Shown: positions 1-13,500 of the stretch, piece after piece
Layout of the letters: every line of letters starts with the position of its first letter
How positions within the stretch are numbered: the first letter of the stretch is position 1
Source of the DNA: Annona cherimola
Lineage: Eukaryota > Streptophyta > Magnoliopsida > Magnoliales > Annonaceae
Length of the DNA stretch: 64,000 bases
Assembly: GCA_030490835.1 (NCBI GenBank)
Contig: CM059971.1
Coordinates: 76,216,224-76,280,223, forward strand
Direction: 5' to 3'
Notes under the pieces: model-generated
Database searches by the model: none
Seen by the model: only the letters and a program-made list of their open reading frames with translations
What the model was told of the DNA's origin: nothing
Made by a program: the position numbers and the translations under genes

Positions 1-631
1 CCTTTCTTCTTTGGAACAGGACAATGATGGTATGATTTTCTCTCTCTCATAATACCTTGCTGTCTTTTTGTTGAATTCTCATAAAAAGTTGTTCCACATG
101 CTTTGAAAATATCATCATTGACCACTTTTCAATTTTTTTGATAAGAAAATGAGTGCCCAAGATTCCCTTATTGATATCCTGAACCATATCGCAGTGCCCA
201 AGATTCCCTTATTGACGGTCACGATCCAGGATTGGAAAAGCAACAGCTGCAATTGCATGCTGCTATTGGTGGTTTGAAATTTTTGAAGGAAGCATGTAAT
301 TTGTTGCAGGAGGTGAATGGTTTTCATGTTTTGATGAGGTTGGGTTGCAGTGAGATGAATTGATGGATTCCGGTGAATTGTAATTGCGTCTGTTGCAGTG
401 GATGGGCAGTTTTTGGTAGATTTTTGCGTCACTGAATTAGATGGGCGGGTGGTCATGATGGCAAAATGGAGGGGGATGGATGATTTAAGGGTAGTATGGT
501 CATTTACAAATATTTAGATGTTGGGTATATTTGATATTTAGACTTCACACAGAATAGGCATATTTGAATGATTTCATGAGTATATTTGAAATTAGGAGCA
601 AAGTTCGTGGGTATATCTGAAATTAATCCTT
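1..631. mobile_element. Right-hand part of a Mutator-like element
   Basis: The stretch from about 219 to 631 is a diverged copy of the right part of the complete MULE at 29951-31357. It shares the internal block around 230-450 and a terminal repeat of short lines containing 'gggtatatttga' and 'gaaattaggagcaaa', ending 'gaaattaatcc' at about 631. The left end is not in the window or is lost, so no target duplication can be tested. Positions 1-218 do not match the other copy; they contain a direct repeat of about 20 bases (about 152-171 and 194-213). No transposase frame is present. Confidence 0.75.
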
Positions 632-967
632 TTTAATTATTATTTATATTTTCAACGACTACAAACAGTGTAAGGAAGAAAGTTATTCAGCCTAATTTAA
701 CATTTTTAATTACTTGACCTTTTCAATTATTATTACTCTTTACATTATTAGTGTCTAATTCAAAAAATCAATGGATATAATACTGCAAAAAAAAGGTAGA
801 AAAGAACGGACGGTTTAGATCGTGTCAGTGGCACGGAGTGTTCCGGGTCCACTTCGGCGAAATTCGCCTGCACCAGCCTATCTTATCCCAACCCAAGAGC
901 TCAGTAGTCTGCTGTGCTGCCGCTGCTGTTCTTCCTCGGCTTGCAGTCGCAGCTGCGAGGCGCGAAA
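632..967 (+). promoter_or_regulatory. Upstream region and 5' UTR of RPL13
   Basis: This is the AT-rich gap between the end of the MULE and the L13 start codon. It turns GC-richer from about 815, as expected for a 5' UTR. No clear TATA box is visible. An in-frame ATG at 914 would add 18 residues before the chosen start. No other gene is seen. Confidence 0.45.
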
Positions 968-3374
968 ATGTCAGCTTCATGTGCGTCGTCGACGGCCTTC
1001 TTCTCCTCCCCATCTCTCCAATCCAAGTCTCTTCCTTCTTCCTCTTCTTCCTTTCCTGCCAAAATCCCATTTTTCGGATTTTTCCGATGCCCCACCACAG
1101 CAGCGCCACCTGTCGTTCAGAAATTTCAGATTCGCTGCCAAGGCCTCGCCCCAGCTGTCCCTAAGGGCCAGGAATGGATGTTCGAAGGAGCTGACCTCAA
1201 CGGACCTGTACTCTCTCTCTCTATCGCTGTCTCACTCTCTCAATTGATTTTTATGCTGAATTTTGTTTATGCCAAAGTGCTGGGAGTAAAAATGGAAGAC
1301 GTTGATTTCGGCATTGATTTTTGAAGGGGAAGTTCTGATTTTGGGGTAGGGGAAACGTTTTGTAAGATTAATATATGAATTCAGGGCCAAAATTCGTGGA
1401 AATTACTGGCATTTCCTTTTATGTTTTCAATGCTCAAAATGCCCAAAATACAAATATATAAGTTCAAGCTTGTTAGAGCACGTTTGTATTCTTTTGTTAG
1501 AGCACGTTTGTATTCTTTCTAGACTCGATGACCACTGTGAACCCTTTCTTACATTCTATTGGAAAATATGTTTGAACTCGAGTTATTTCAGAATGCAATC
1601 TATTCTGAGGATATGAGCAAGACTACAGGCTGTGTTTTTCAATTTTCATGCTCGAAGGGCTTTTATTTTAAAATAATTCCAAAATCATTGTGACAAGGTT
1701 TTGAGGGCTAAATCTACATGCTGGTTCTTATTGACGAAGAGGCATCTTGAGCAGATCATGGAAATTTAGTTTGACTCTTACAAGGGACTTGTTTCTACCT
1801 CTTCAAGGATACATGCACCATGAATCTTTTTGATGGTTGTAATTTTATTTCAGGATGTTTGGAATAAGACTTGGTATCCGAAGGCTGCAGATCATAAAAA
1901 CTCAGAGAAAACATGGTATATTGTTGATGCAACTGATAAAATTCTGGGAAGACTGGCATCAACCATTGCCATACACATTCGAGGAAAGAATTTAGCAACC
2001 TTTACTCCAAGTGTGGACATGGGAGCATACGTTATTGTGGTATGTATAACATGCCAGATGATCTGTTGCAGAATTTCTCTTCTTGTCAGATGGGTGATTA
2101 TTTCTCTTTTAGAAAATTGAATTATATTGTTTATGGTTCATAGGAATCATTAAATTCTTTTCTTAATGTTGATACTCATGCTAGAATTTGTATGGAAATG
2201 ATGTGTAGCAACAAGAAAGAGAAAAAAGTTGATGATGCATCTATGCATCTTGATTATTTGAACGAGACCGATATTGCAAGTACCCTTCAAGGTTCTAGGT
2301 TAAAGGATCCTTACGTCGGTCAGCCCATGACGTCATCCATTTTTAACTCAGGAGCATGTCTTTGTTAAACTATGGGTAACATATGATCTGTTGGTGGTGT
2401 ATATACTCTGTCATAATTATTATCATCATCATCATAGCATTGCCCTTGCTACGTAGGTTCAGTTACTTTAAGAACAAATTTCCTGTGAAAATTAACTATT
2501 TTTTGACCATTTTCTTCCTTGTAATTTTGTCCCTGCTTTTTAGTTTTAGCCTTTTGTTAGCACTCAGAGAAGTTCATGACTGGCTGCCTACCCGATTTCT
2601 GCTCATTTTTGCCCGGCCTTAGAACCAGCTTGTGTATTTCGATGGTTATTATTTCTCTTATCTATGCACTTGTGTATTTCGATGGTTATTATTTCTCTAT
2701 CTATGCAAATTTATCTATGTTCCTTTAACTGATCATTCTTGTTTTACGAGAATCATTGGTTCAGAATCTCACAAACGTATTATTATATAGGCTTGTTTCT
2801 CATTTAAATCTGCATACTAGTGAATATGGTGTTGCATGTAACAATACTCGTCACATGACTGGAAATGAATATGTGAAAAAAAAAATTAACTATATGTTAT
2901 ACTTGAAACAAAAGGTGAATGCCGAAAAAGTTGCAGTATCCGGCAGAAAGAGGACACAAAAGCTCTATAGAAGGCATTCGGGCAGGCCAGGTGGTATGAA
3001 GGTTGAAACATTTGACCAACTCCAGAACAGAATTCCAGAGAGAATAATTGAACATGCAGTTCGCGGAATGCTCCCAAAAGGGAGGGTGAGTTGGGATTTG
3101 CACTTACTTTTACGGCTCTTCTTAAATGTGGATATTTTATTTGTTATTTCTTCTTCGTTTTTATGGGGGGGAGAGAGAAAGAGAGAGGTGATTCTGCAGT
3201 TTTTATCCCATAGGTGGTGTATTTGCTAAGGGATTACATTGAATATTGCAGCTAGGCAGACAACTCTTTACGCACCTCAAGGTATACAAGGGACCAGAGC
3301 ACCCCCACCAAGCTCAAAATCCCATTGATCTACCAATCAGAGACAAGAGAATACAAGCTGAAACTGAAAGCTAG
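968..3374 (+). CDS. RPL13: 50S ribosomal protein L13, chloroplastic (uL13c)
   Basis: Nuclear gene for the plastid large-subunit protein L13, an early-assembling protein that binds 23S rRNA. Exons: 968-1207, 1854-2039, 2915-3085, 3252-3374; every intron is GT-AG and phase 0. The spliced frame gives 239 aa, close to the known plant protein. Residues 1 to about 50 are Ser/Ala-rich and act as a stromal transit peptide. The mature part carries family blocks such as [50 protein letters not shown] and LPIRDKRIQ. Start choice: the ATG at 968 gives a typical transit peptide; an in-frame ATG at 914 is possible but less typical. Intron 1 (646 bp) and intron 2 (875 bp) contain short tandem duplications. 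The gene converges with ARPC1. Confidence 0.97.
1470..1519. repeat. 25-bp tandem duplication in RPL13 intron 1
   Basis: The unit 'ttgttagagcacgtttgtat' plus a few bases occurs twice back to back. It lies in intron 1 and is not near a splice site. Confidence 0.85.
2630..2708. repeat. About 40-bp tandem duplication in RPL13 intron 2
   Basis: Two adjacent copies of a unit beginning 'ttgtgtatttcgatggttat' and ending 'tctatgca', differing by about one base of indel. It is intronic. Confidence 0.9.
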
Positions 3375-4589
3375 AATAATGTTATGGGAGATTATCAAGA
3401 AGCTTGTTGTCATGTCATTTTGTTTTAGCAGGGCTAATGGCAATTGTACACTTTTGCGTTCTTTATCAAAGCAGAAGGCATTCTTGTTCTCTATTGAGTT
3501 GGATATTCTTGTCGTCGTTGTTGTTTTTTTTTTTTTTTAAAAAAAATAAACTTTTAATGGTACATTCCAAATATGAGGGTTTTTAGGCACAATTTTCGTA
3601 TGCCATTTTATCTTTTGAAGATTTGTAAAATTGCTTTATGGGATGCGATTGGCTGGCTTATAAGCAGGGGCCTTACTTCATCTGTCATTTTGTGTAGATG
3701 TTGCGACTATTCCGTTAATTTATACTATAATATAATTGTACATGGGTGGATGAAAACAATGATTTATTGGTGACAAATGTCGAGGGGACAATCCGCATAG
3801 TCGGGACTTAACCAGTACTCACTTGCGTCCTACCAGCCTTAGCCTCTGTTTGTGGAACAGCTTAGGAATCCTGGTTTGGCAAGATCTTGCATCCCCAAAA
3901 CACAATGCTCTACATTGCTGAGCAACTTGGGATTAGTTGGGAATGAGGACCTGCTATGCCAAAGTCTATCCTAGTGCCAATGTAACTAAAGTTCTGTTGG
4001 GTTGTGGAAAGATATCCTTCTCCTTGGATACAAATAACTTCAGACTATCCATCAAACTTGCTGCTATCAAAGGCAACATCAGAGCGGCATAAGAAACTCA
4101 TGCTACTTTTTGACTACTATAACTCTCCTCCCGTGGCTTGTGAACGGTCAATGTGATGAGAAGCAACATTTCCATTGGAGGAAGGGCTCTTCTAATTATC
4201 TTTAGAGATTTGAGGCGCAGCGATATTGGCAGCAGACTGCTTTCTTGTAATTTTTCTAGTTTTCTCGATTAAGTATTGAAATGGATTGAATAGCAAAGTA
4301 TGAAATTCATCAATTTTACAGTTTTAAGAAGATAAACAAAAAACGTATAAATGTAACAATAATGGTACATTACCACATCAATTTCTTCAAAATACCTTCA
4401 ACAATCAACATTTACAAAGCCAAACACAACAAAGAACCATTCAAGGCCTTCAATGTGAAACTATTAAGTGTTTCGCTCCTTGTGGAATCAAAATCTATGT
4501 AAGCAAAGAACCTGCGGATGGAAGAAACGCATGAAAACTCCATCGTCCCATGTGCAAGAAGTGACGAGCAATGCTGAGAAACATTTTGC
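3375..4589. other. Convergent intergenic region, 3' UTRs of RPL13 and ARPC1
   Basis: The stop of RPL13 (+) ends at 3374 and the stop of ARPC1 (-) begins at 4590. An AATAAA at about 3545 could serve RPL13. A T-run lies near 3527-3538. No other coding potential or repeat is recognised. Confidence 0.55.
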
Positions 4590-7500
4590 TTAGTTTTCCA
4601 ACTCCCATATCACTATCTTACCATCCAACCCTGTACGAAATGATACAGCAAGATGGCTGATTAGATGAGATCTACAAGAGCAACATGAGAAGAGCATTGA
4701 TAAGACAAACTAAAAAAAGCAATCAATGGAATAACCTGAAGTACTGAAGCAATTCACAATTCCACCATCCCCTTGTTTCCTCAATGGCAAAATACAACTG
4801 AAATTATTTTGCTAGTCATATCAGTCACCACTGCATGAAGTATGACGAAATGAAAAAAGCCAATGAACAAAAAAGTAGTTGGCAAGAGGGCAAGGGTCAA
4901 GTAACGCACGTGATGCAATTCTCATGAGCACCTCCCCGTGGTCGTGAAGGTTCAACCACATCATTGCTCAGTCCGTGTTTTGATTGGCCACCATAAAACT
5001 TTCCAAATGCCTCAGAAAACTGAAAAACATGAGTTACTAAGATTAGAGCTACAGCATTCAAGCAAAAGGTTCTGTCATAGACTAACTTCCTTCAGAATTC
5101 AACCACAAACTACTGTGTTCCCAGTCAGAATGATATGTGAAAAACTAATACAGATTTGGCTGTAACATTGTTACAAAGTCTGGAAATATTCGATTGCAAA
5201 ACACGAAGGCACTACCAATGCTGTCCATAACTGTGTATGATCTTGAGAAAAAGGGAAAAACATCCACATGAAACACAGCTCTCATAAGCAAAGCCAACAA
5301 GAAACTTTATAATATGAAGGACCACTCCAGTTTTTGCTGTAATGACATGCAATAGATCAAACGAAGTATGTAAACTTCTGGTGGCAGTATGTATGAGAAC
5401 AAAAGATTTAAAATTGCATATTTTCAAAATGAAAATCTATTTCCAAGAGGCAAATGCTGCTGTTTCCAAAAGGCTCTAATGCATGACAAATATTAGTATT
5501 TCTAAGCATACCTGTGACCCATACTTGGAACTTGATGGCCTCACTTTTCTTTCATCAAGGAATCTGACAAAACTCCTGAACGAAAATGCACTTAAAAGAT
5601 CAGATGCTCATGTTCCTTTTAGAAGGAAAAAAAAGGGCATTTAGCCACATTAAAACACGTTCCTATCTGCAAGGAGCTTATTCCTTGTCATGTATTATAT
5701 CCTAAAAGGGAACTTATCCATTAAAACGACAGGTAATAAAGCTATGGCACATAAGAAAATGAGATCTGGCCAACTAACCTTTGAGCTTTCTAACATGGTC
5801 TGCTTTGGGCTAGGCCTAAGCTGCATAAGGCAGAGCACTGTTCCTGAACCTAAAATTTTTGTTGATTGAATAAGCCCAGATAAGGTCGAAGAGCCCATTT
5901 TCTGCAGTTTTTGAGGACATTTAACTAATGGAGCATCCACGACTGCAGAGAAAAATTGTTTTCATTTTGCACTTGAAACCGTGTTTTTTTTTTTTTTTTT
6001 TTTTTTAAACGTATAATGAGTGAGGGCCAGCTGAAAAAGGCTCATCAGTCATCACTAGGCCCAGCATAAAACAGACCTCCCGTCAGCCTAGAATGGCCAC
6101 TGCAGAATTACCTTTTTCATGCAGCCTTAAAACCAGGTTACTGAAAAGTTGGTTACATATGGATAATCAGGTTTTTTTAACTAGTGAATCGTTACATACC
6201 ATATACCCCTTTCATCAGCAGCAAAAACCATAGGATTGCAATCAAATCCGACACCTATAACGATCCTCTCAGAAACAAAAAGTACCTGCAAATTGGTAAC
6301 ATCACATGGTATTCGTTCTCCATTAGTCCAAATACAAGTTTTTAAAAAAGGGAAGCAATTAAGTAATACTGAACAATCAACAGAAGAAGCTCAAATTGCT
6401 AGAGGAGAGGATGCTGACCCACATCACGGAGAGGCAGATCATGGAAAGCCACATTTTGAGCAGAAGGTGAAGGACCAATATCATCAACAAAGTAGATGGT
6501 TGAATTGTGACCTGACCAATCATAAAAAAAAATTGTCATTAAAATTATTGGATTTATGTGCTTACGGAATATTTTATATATAGTACACACTAACACAATT
6601 ATCATGGCTTTTCAACCAAAGATCCCAACTATTTAGTGTCAGATCGATAAATACACCACATCAATCAACCCCAAGGGCATATCCAGCTCAATCCTAGTTC
6701 TACAATCTCCTATGATCCTATTGCTGACATACATCAAGGTTCCCCTTAATACCATAGTCATATTTTAAGTGAAACAGCCATTCAAGAAATGAATAAAAGA
6801 GACCCAAGAAATACAAGGGGTAAAAGGTAAGAAAAGAGAAATCTAATTCCAAAGAGAAGGCAAGAGATTCTTTTTGTCAAGCTTAGAAAATTTCTTCCTG
6901 TTGAAGTGATAGCAAAGAGAACTCCAGAAAGGGCAACAGTCTCTAATCAATCTTAGAAAATTTTATTCCTTTTGATAAGACAGTGAAGAGAATGTACCTG
7001 CATATGCTAAGGTGTTGCCACTGGGGGACCACTTCACGCCAAATGCCCAATTGCATGAGAGATCAAGCTGCACAATTTGCTGTCTCAACAAAGACACCAT
7101 AAAAATAAATCAATAAGCAAAAAAAAAAAAAAAAAAAAAAAGAAAAAAAAGAAAAAAAAAAAGAAAGATGAAGAAAGAAATGAAGTCTTTCTAATGAATC
7201 AAACAATGAACAAGTAGTAAAAGATACTGTGCGGAATAAAATAGAATTAAAAAAATCTCATGAAGCTTACAAATTTGTTGTTGCTTCAGAATGACAAACA
7301 ATAATTAATACTTTACTGGTCAAAGAAGAAAGAAAGGGCTATTAGCAATGAACCTCTCCAAATTTCGCGTCACCAGGAATGCTTGTTGCTGAATCCCTGC
7401 GTATAAGCCACAACCAAGTTCATATTAGGTGTTGGGCCACAAAAAGTTCCATCAATTTGATGACATATTCAACCTGTTATGTTCCAACAGTATCTAGCAT

Positions 7501-10500
7501 CATGGCTCAACAATAAAAATTTGAAGATCTAAAATACCTTAAATCCACACCCTTGATGAAAGTAGAGAAAATTCGACATTTTCCATCAGTGGATGTAGTT
7601 GCAAGAAGAATCTGGAGATACAAATACAGAAGAAAAATCAATTGGAGAACAAGGAATCATGGCAGATAGACTGTGTCGGGTAGGATTAACGTTCTAACAC
7701 ATCTTGTTTGTTGTAAACATGGGCAATGTTACCAAGATTAAATGTATTTTGCTCATTTTAAGAAGGTAAGGAAGGATTGCCAAACTCTTCGTTTTTATTT
7801 TGATTGTTCTAAGCAGCCCTAAGCTCGGCTCATTCTGTCAGAAGGTGATATTCACAAGTTTTGTTCTTAAAAAAAATTCCAAATTCCATTCTTCAATAGC
7901 CATTTGATTCTACACAGTTAGATATGGCCCACATGGGGTCAATAGAAAGTAAAAAAGAAACCTCTTTGACATAGAATGGCAAGCTCCAACAACCAAAATT
8001 TAAGTGTATTGAGCATTGAATGAGCACAGACAATGAGATCATTATCTGTAGAAAGCCCCGAGCAGCACTAGGCACAAAAAAGGGGAAAAAAAGACATACC
8101 CTTAGGCAAATTACAGCAGAGGAAATTTCACCATCAAGTTGCAGGATTCAGACTAGATGGAGCATATTTAAACATATTAGTTTCCAGCCTAATTGTTGGA
8201 GAACTAATATACAGTTGAAAGGTAAACTGAGAGCCTTTTCAACAAGAAAAAACATAAAATTAAGGTATCTAACACAAATTAAAAACTAGTGAAATGATTC
8301 CCAGCTGCGCCCTCAAAAAGCAACATCAAGGCACTTAAAAGTCTAAAGGTTGAAAAGGTGCAAGGTTATAAGAGAGGAGTACAGGCACGCACATTGTTTG
8401 GATGCCAGGCAACACTTGTCACAGATGAATCATGCTTTTTCCTGATAAGTTTACTGACCCACCTGATAAAACATCCATTGTCCAAATTACAACTATTGAG
8501 TAAGAATCAAGTGATTTTAGATAACAATTTAGAAAAAAATGCAACAAATAAAGTATAATAAATATCAGAACATACACTTTTTCCGACTTAGTTTTCATAT
8601 CTTATATTGTTCTTAAGTGAATTACTATATAAAAAATGAAAGTGAAACCAGAGCAGTTCACATAGATTAAATACAAAAAATAAATGAACAGTTACAATTT
8701 CCAACGAAACATAGGTATAAAGATGGAAGAAGACAGTAAAATTAACATCACGTGGTTGCTTACCAGTTATTCTCCTGTTCGTAGTAGCATATGCAAACAG
8801 TTTTTGCTCCACTTCCCACAGCAAACTTGTTTTCTGAAAATCACCTCTTTAAGCTCTTCATTAAAATAATGCAAGGGCCTTTGTGGCGAAGAACGAATTA
8901 TGTGATAGAGGGGGTGTTTGGCAGTAAGCAAAAAATGTCAACTTAAAACTTTTCAATCTAAAACTTTTCACTCTCTAAAATTATCATATTTTTTAATTAT
9001 TTTTTCACATTTTCTCATACAACTACCCTACTTTTCAATCATTTCTACACAACTACCCAAACAATTAACTTATCTATTTTAACTTTATCATCTTTACTCC
9101 TCATCATTACCCCTATTATATCATATCATTTGACAACTTTTACTCTCTAAAACTTTTCATCAAAAGTTTTATCCATTTCCAAACACACCAAGAGTATAGA
9201 AACACAAGTCATAATGCAAATCTAGTAGTGTAACGAAAGAACAAACAATGTTGAGAACAGATAAAACAGGAATAATATAAATAGAACGTGGGAAACTATG
9301 TCAAATAAATGTTTTAAAATCCTAGCACAAATAGGTGAGACTTGCTAGAACTACCAATACTACTTTTGCCTACCCAATTATTTGAACAGCTACGTTGTTT
9401 GATCCACCTTACAAGACCATTCCTTTGTTGCAATGAATGATGACAAACAAAGAAAGGAAGCAGAAGCACAAACACCACCAACAAAAGAAGACAAAGCCTA
9501 CTTCTGAGATTTCAAAACTGTCTCCATGGAATTTTATCTTGACAGTTGTATTCTGGCTGTAGTAAGCTCCATAAGCAATGGTTTGCAGTTCCAAAGGACG
9601 AGAAATAATGCAAGGGCTAATTATGGTCAAACTAGCATCGACAATGGCCCTTAAAGGGATGATGAATGGCAAAATAGAAAGAGACTGATCATTTGACCTT
9701 GCTTTTGCAGAGAAGACAATAAAAGAAGAAAACGCACATCTGATTCAAGCACATAGCCACTGGCTATATCCTTTCATTTGTATGACACCAAATCCTAAAC
9801 CTTCACACACCCACAGCTTTAACAAATGAACTGACATATAATCAGGAAAGTATGTTCCAGAAGCCTTCACATGCACATGGCTTCTACAGATGAACAGGCA
9901 TACGAGATCCAACTAGAGAATTTGACAGATTGGATGATGCCCATGTGGCCGCTACCTAAAAGCGTTGTTATGATGCAAGAAATTTGGAAAACGCATTTTT
10001 TAAAAATATTCCTTTTAGCCTCAGACCATTAGAAATTGAAGTACCATGTCACCAAGAATATCATCTCTACATCAAAGATTACATTAGTTTAGAATCTTTA
10101 GGTACATCATTGGCCTAGATTTTATTGGCATAGCATTATATGCCTAAAATGAAACCATAGTGTGAACAGTCATGGTTCAGTTAAGTACATAAATTGAACC
10201 CTATCATATAAAATGCTTTGAATACAATTTATTCCTTTCATAATAAATGTTAGGAAATTCCCAAATACATCCACTAATTTTGACCACAATTCCTTATATA
10301 CCTACACATTTTGAAAAATTCCTCTCATATCGATGAATTTTCACCAAACTTCCTCTCGTACACGTGCTGTTAGGGTTCTGTCAGCTATCATTAGATTTTT
10401 CAATTTTTGTTTCTTTTAATATTTTTCAACATGCCAGAACTACCCCACTGTATGTGTATAAGTTTTTTGCACACTGCCGGAGCACCATTTCAGGACTCCA

Positions 10501-13500
10501 TCTTCACCATCTGTTTGCATTGGAACCACCTTCTTTGGTGGTTGTGGAAGTCTTGGTAGATTTAGGTACCATGTCAACTGCCCTTAAGTGTGGTGCTCGT
10601 CATCTGCCAAGTAGAGATGGGAGATTTTGCACAAAGGGGAGTCACCAACAAATCTGACTTACAGAATGGGAGCCACTAAATTTCATGGTTATCGACGGGT
10701 TGCTGCTTTGAATTTTGCTGTGGTTTTTGCTTGCTACTCGATTAAGCATGCTGGATTTTCCGATCAGATGATTGCAGCTACCGTTTGAAATTGCTGTTGG
10801 TGCTGATTGCTTGACCGGATTGGACAAGGTTGGCCAGATTTTAGCTCATCACTGGAACAAGGGTGGCTGTCAGTTTTGCTGCCATAGATTTGCTCATTGG
10901 TTGTGCATTGTTGGATGCTGCAGTTCAATGGCTGCAGAAGTTACAGTGGGAGCTGTTGATGATGAGGGAGATGAAGATGCTGCTGGAAAATGAATTTTGC
11001 AGAGTTGTTGTTGAGGATGAAAGGGATTGTAGACATGGCAGGGAAATCAATGACTATGCATATTGGCTGGGGCTTCATAACAATCATATCTGCATTCCCT
11101 GTTGATTTGTATAATAAATGTGGAAGGATACCAAATATTTCAAAATTCCTTGGAGAAAATCTTGGAATTCCATGATTTCTACATGTTTCGTGGGCATGGT
11201 AAAGAGGAAATCGGACTGCTTGCATCCTCCTGAATCCGGTGTCTCCAAGAAAATTCTAGGGCAGTCGATGGATTCAGTGGATAGTTGTGGGCAAAATAGT
11301 AATTTCAGTCAGGAAATAATGGTGGTTGATGTTAATGCTCACGGCATGGGAACCTCAGGAATTTTCGGTAAACTTCATGGGTTTTTAAGAAATTATTGAA
11401 AATGCATGGGTATGTTGGGAAATAAGGTCGAAATTCATAGGTATAGTTGGGAAATTCCCTAAATGTTTTAGTAGAGGATATTTTAATGGTAAAAATGACT
11501 TCGTGGTAATAAGGGACTCATATTATTAGACATCATCTAAATCATTAATTATATACTTGTTTTCAGGAAGACTGAGAAACTATATACTAATAAAATATAA
11601 TAACTTATGATAGTTATAATAAATGTATAAAATATTAAACAATTCAATAAATTTTAGAATATAAATATACTATGATTAGTCTAAAAAGCAATCTGGGCCT
11701 GTACATGATTTTGGATACCATGCTTGGTGCACTGAGATAGAATACAATCCTCAATGCGAGCTTGGACCAGAACAAATAGGTCAGAAGGACATGGAGTAAA
11801 AAAATGTTTGCAAGTGCAAGAGCATTCCTAACAGCACCAACAGCAAAAAAGATGCTCATCTGCAAACTCTTCCATTCCATAGTTGACACTGACTGACATA
11901 TTAAATTTGTTTTGAAAATCCTGAAAGCAGAAAATTAATATGCTAAAAGACATAAGTAAATAAACTCCATACAGAAGAGGGATCCTCTTAGACGGGAATT
12001 CTGAGCAGATAGCCAATGGATTCGGAAGTCTAAATTATATTTGCTAACCAACATTAGGAATGAGAGCGGTTGTCAGCACAGTTAAGTCTAGATGAAGATT
12101 GAGTGAGCACTCTTGATGCAATTACCTCTAGGACTCCACTGAACACACAGAGCAGCACGATTGAGCCTAAGAATAACAAGGGTTGGCACCCATTCAGATG
12201 CTTCTTGGTTCCAAACATATCTGAAACAAAGCAACATTCGAAGGATGGAAAAACTGGAGTTAAAACTAAGAATGATTAAAGTTGGATATCCATCTAGATA
12301 CCTGATGGTTCAGTTGCATCAGTAAAGAAGCAATATTGCAAAGTTAAGAGTCCTGTGCGGAGTTAAATACTCACACTTGCGTATAAATTTTTTATCGAAA
12401 TGGACTTCTTAAGATCAAATTAAGAAGACAAGGAGATACTCACGAGTTCCGATCATGTGATACAGTAACTATTTTGTTTGAACTTGCACTCCAGTCTATC
12501 CCAGAAACAATCTGATCATGCTGCACAAGAACAGAAATTAAGAAATGTTAAAATATGGTACAAACACCAATATATTGTAGTACATGAATTCATCAAAGGC
12601 TTGATTCAAAATGTAAATTTTCGACAGACCTCATCCACCTTCATATAGACATTCAAATTTGGCAACTACTTTGAGATGTAAAAACAACTGATTCTCATTT
12701 AAAAAACAAATGAAATAGCTGCCATCGTGGTAATGCGCATTTCAGCAAATATGCTGTTCGTGTTCGAAACACGTCCGTGGCATTTGTCTCTCTGTTTGTG
12801 AGAGTGTCCACAGCAGATAATAAGAAAAAAATGAGTTGTTAGAGAAATGAGCAGGTGATTACAGAAATGTGTAAGAAAAATATAAGAATGTCTCAAGAGT
12901 TATAATTGTAAGACAATGTTTGACATGATTGTAATATATAGATACCAATCAAAAAAAAAAAAAAATGAAATAAATCGGCAATTCAAGAGCTTGACAGATC
13001 TCAAAGTAAGTCACTAAAAGGGATACAAATTTTTTTTTTTTACTACTTTCCAAACTTATGTAACAATTAACTATTTATGAATAAGTTTTTTTTTTATTAT
13101 TTATTTTTATTTTTTATAATTCTAATGTTGTTGTTGTTGTTGTTGTTTGTGTGTTTGGCAAAAAGGCAGAGATTCCGCCATGTATTTGGCATGTCAGCAG
13201 GCTAAGACAGAATATCAGACTAGGTGGTCTGTTGCAGCAGATAAAGGAGTTGCAGTAGAAATGAGGGAATGGAATGAGATCACAATGGATTTCATTGATG
13301 GATTGCTAGGGGGAATTGCTAACAATGATAGTACATGGGCGATCATGGATAGATTGATTAAACCAGCACACTTTGTACCAGCTAAGACCATCTTCACAGT
13401 AGAAAAGTTGGAACAGATTTACCTCTAAGAGATAGTTAGACTACATATGGTGTCGAAGTTTATCATCTCAAATTGTTCACTTCCAGGTTTTGGAAGGCAT

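Noticed and set aside
822..1247. Alternative + and - frames over RPL13 exon 1
   Set aside because: Only the frame from 968 splices to the conserved L13 exons.
10364..10657. 97-codon + frame
   Set aside because: It lies in the MULE starting at its terminal repeat; no homology is recognised and no start context supports a gene.
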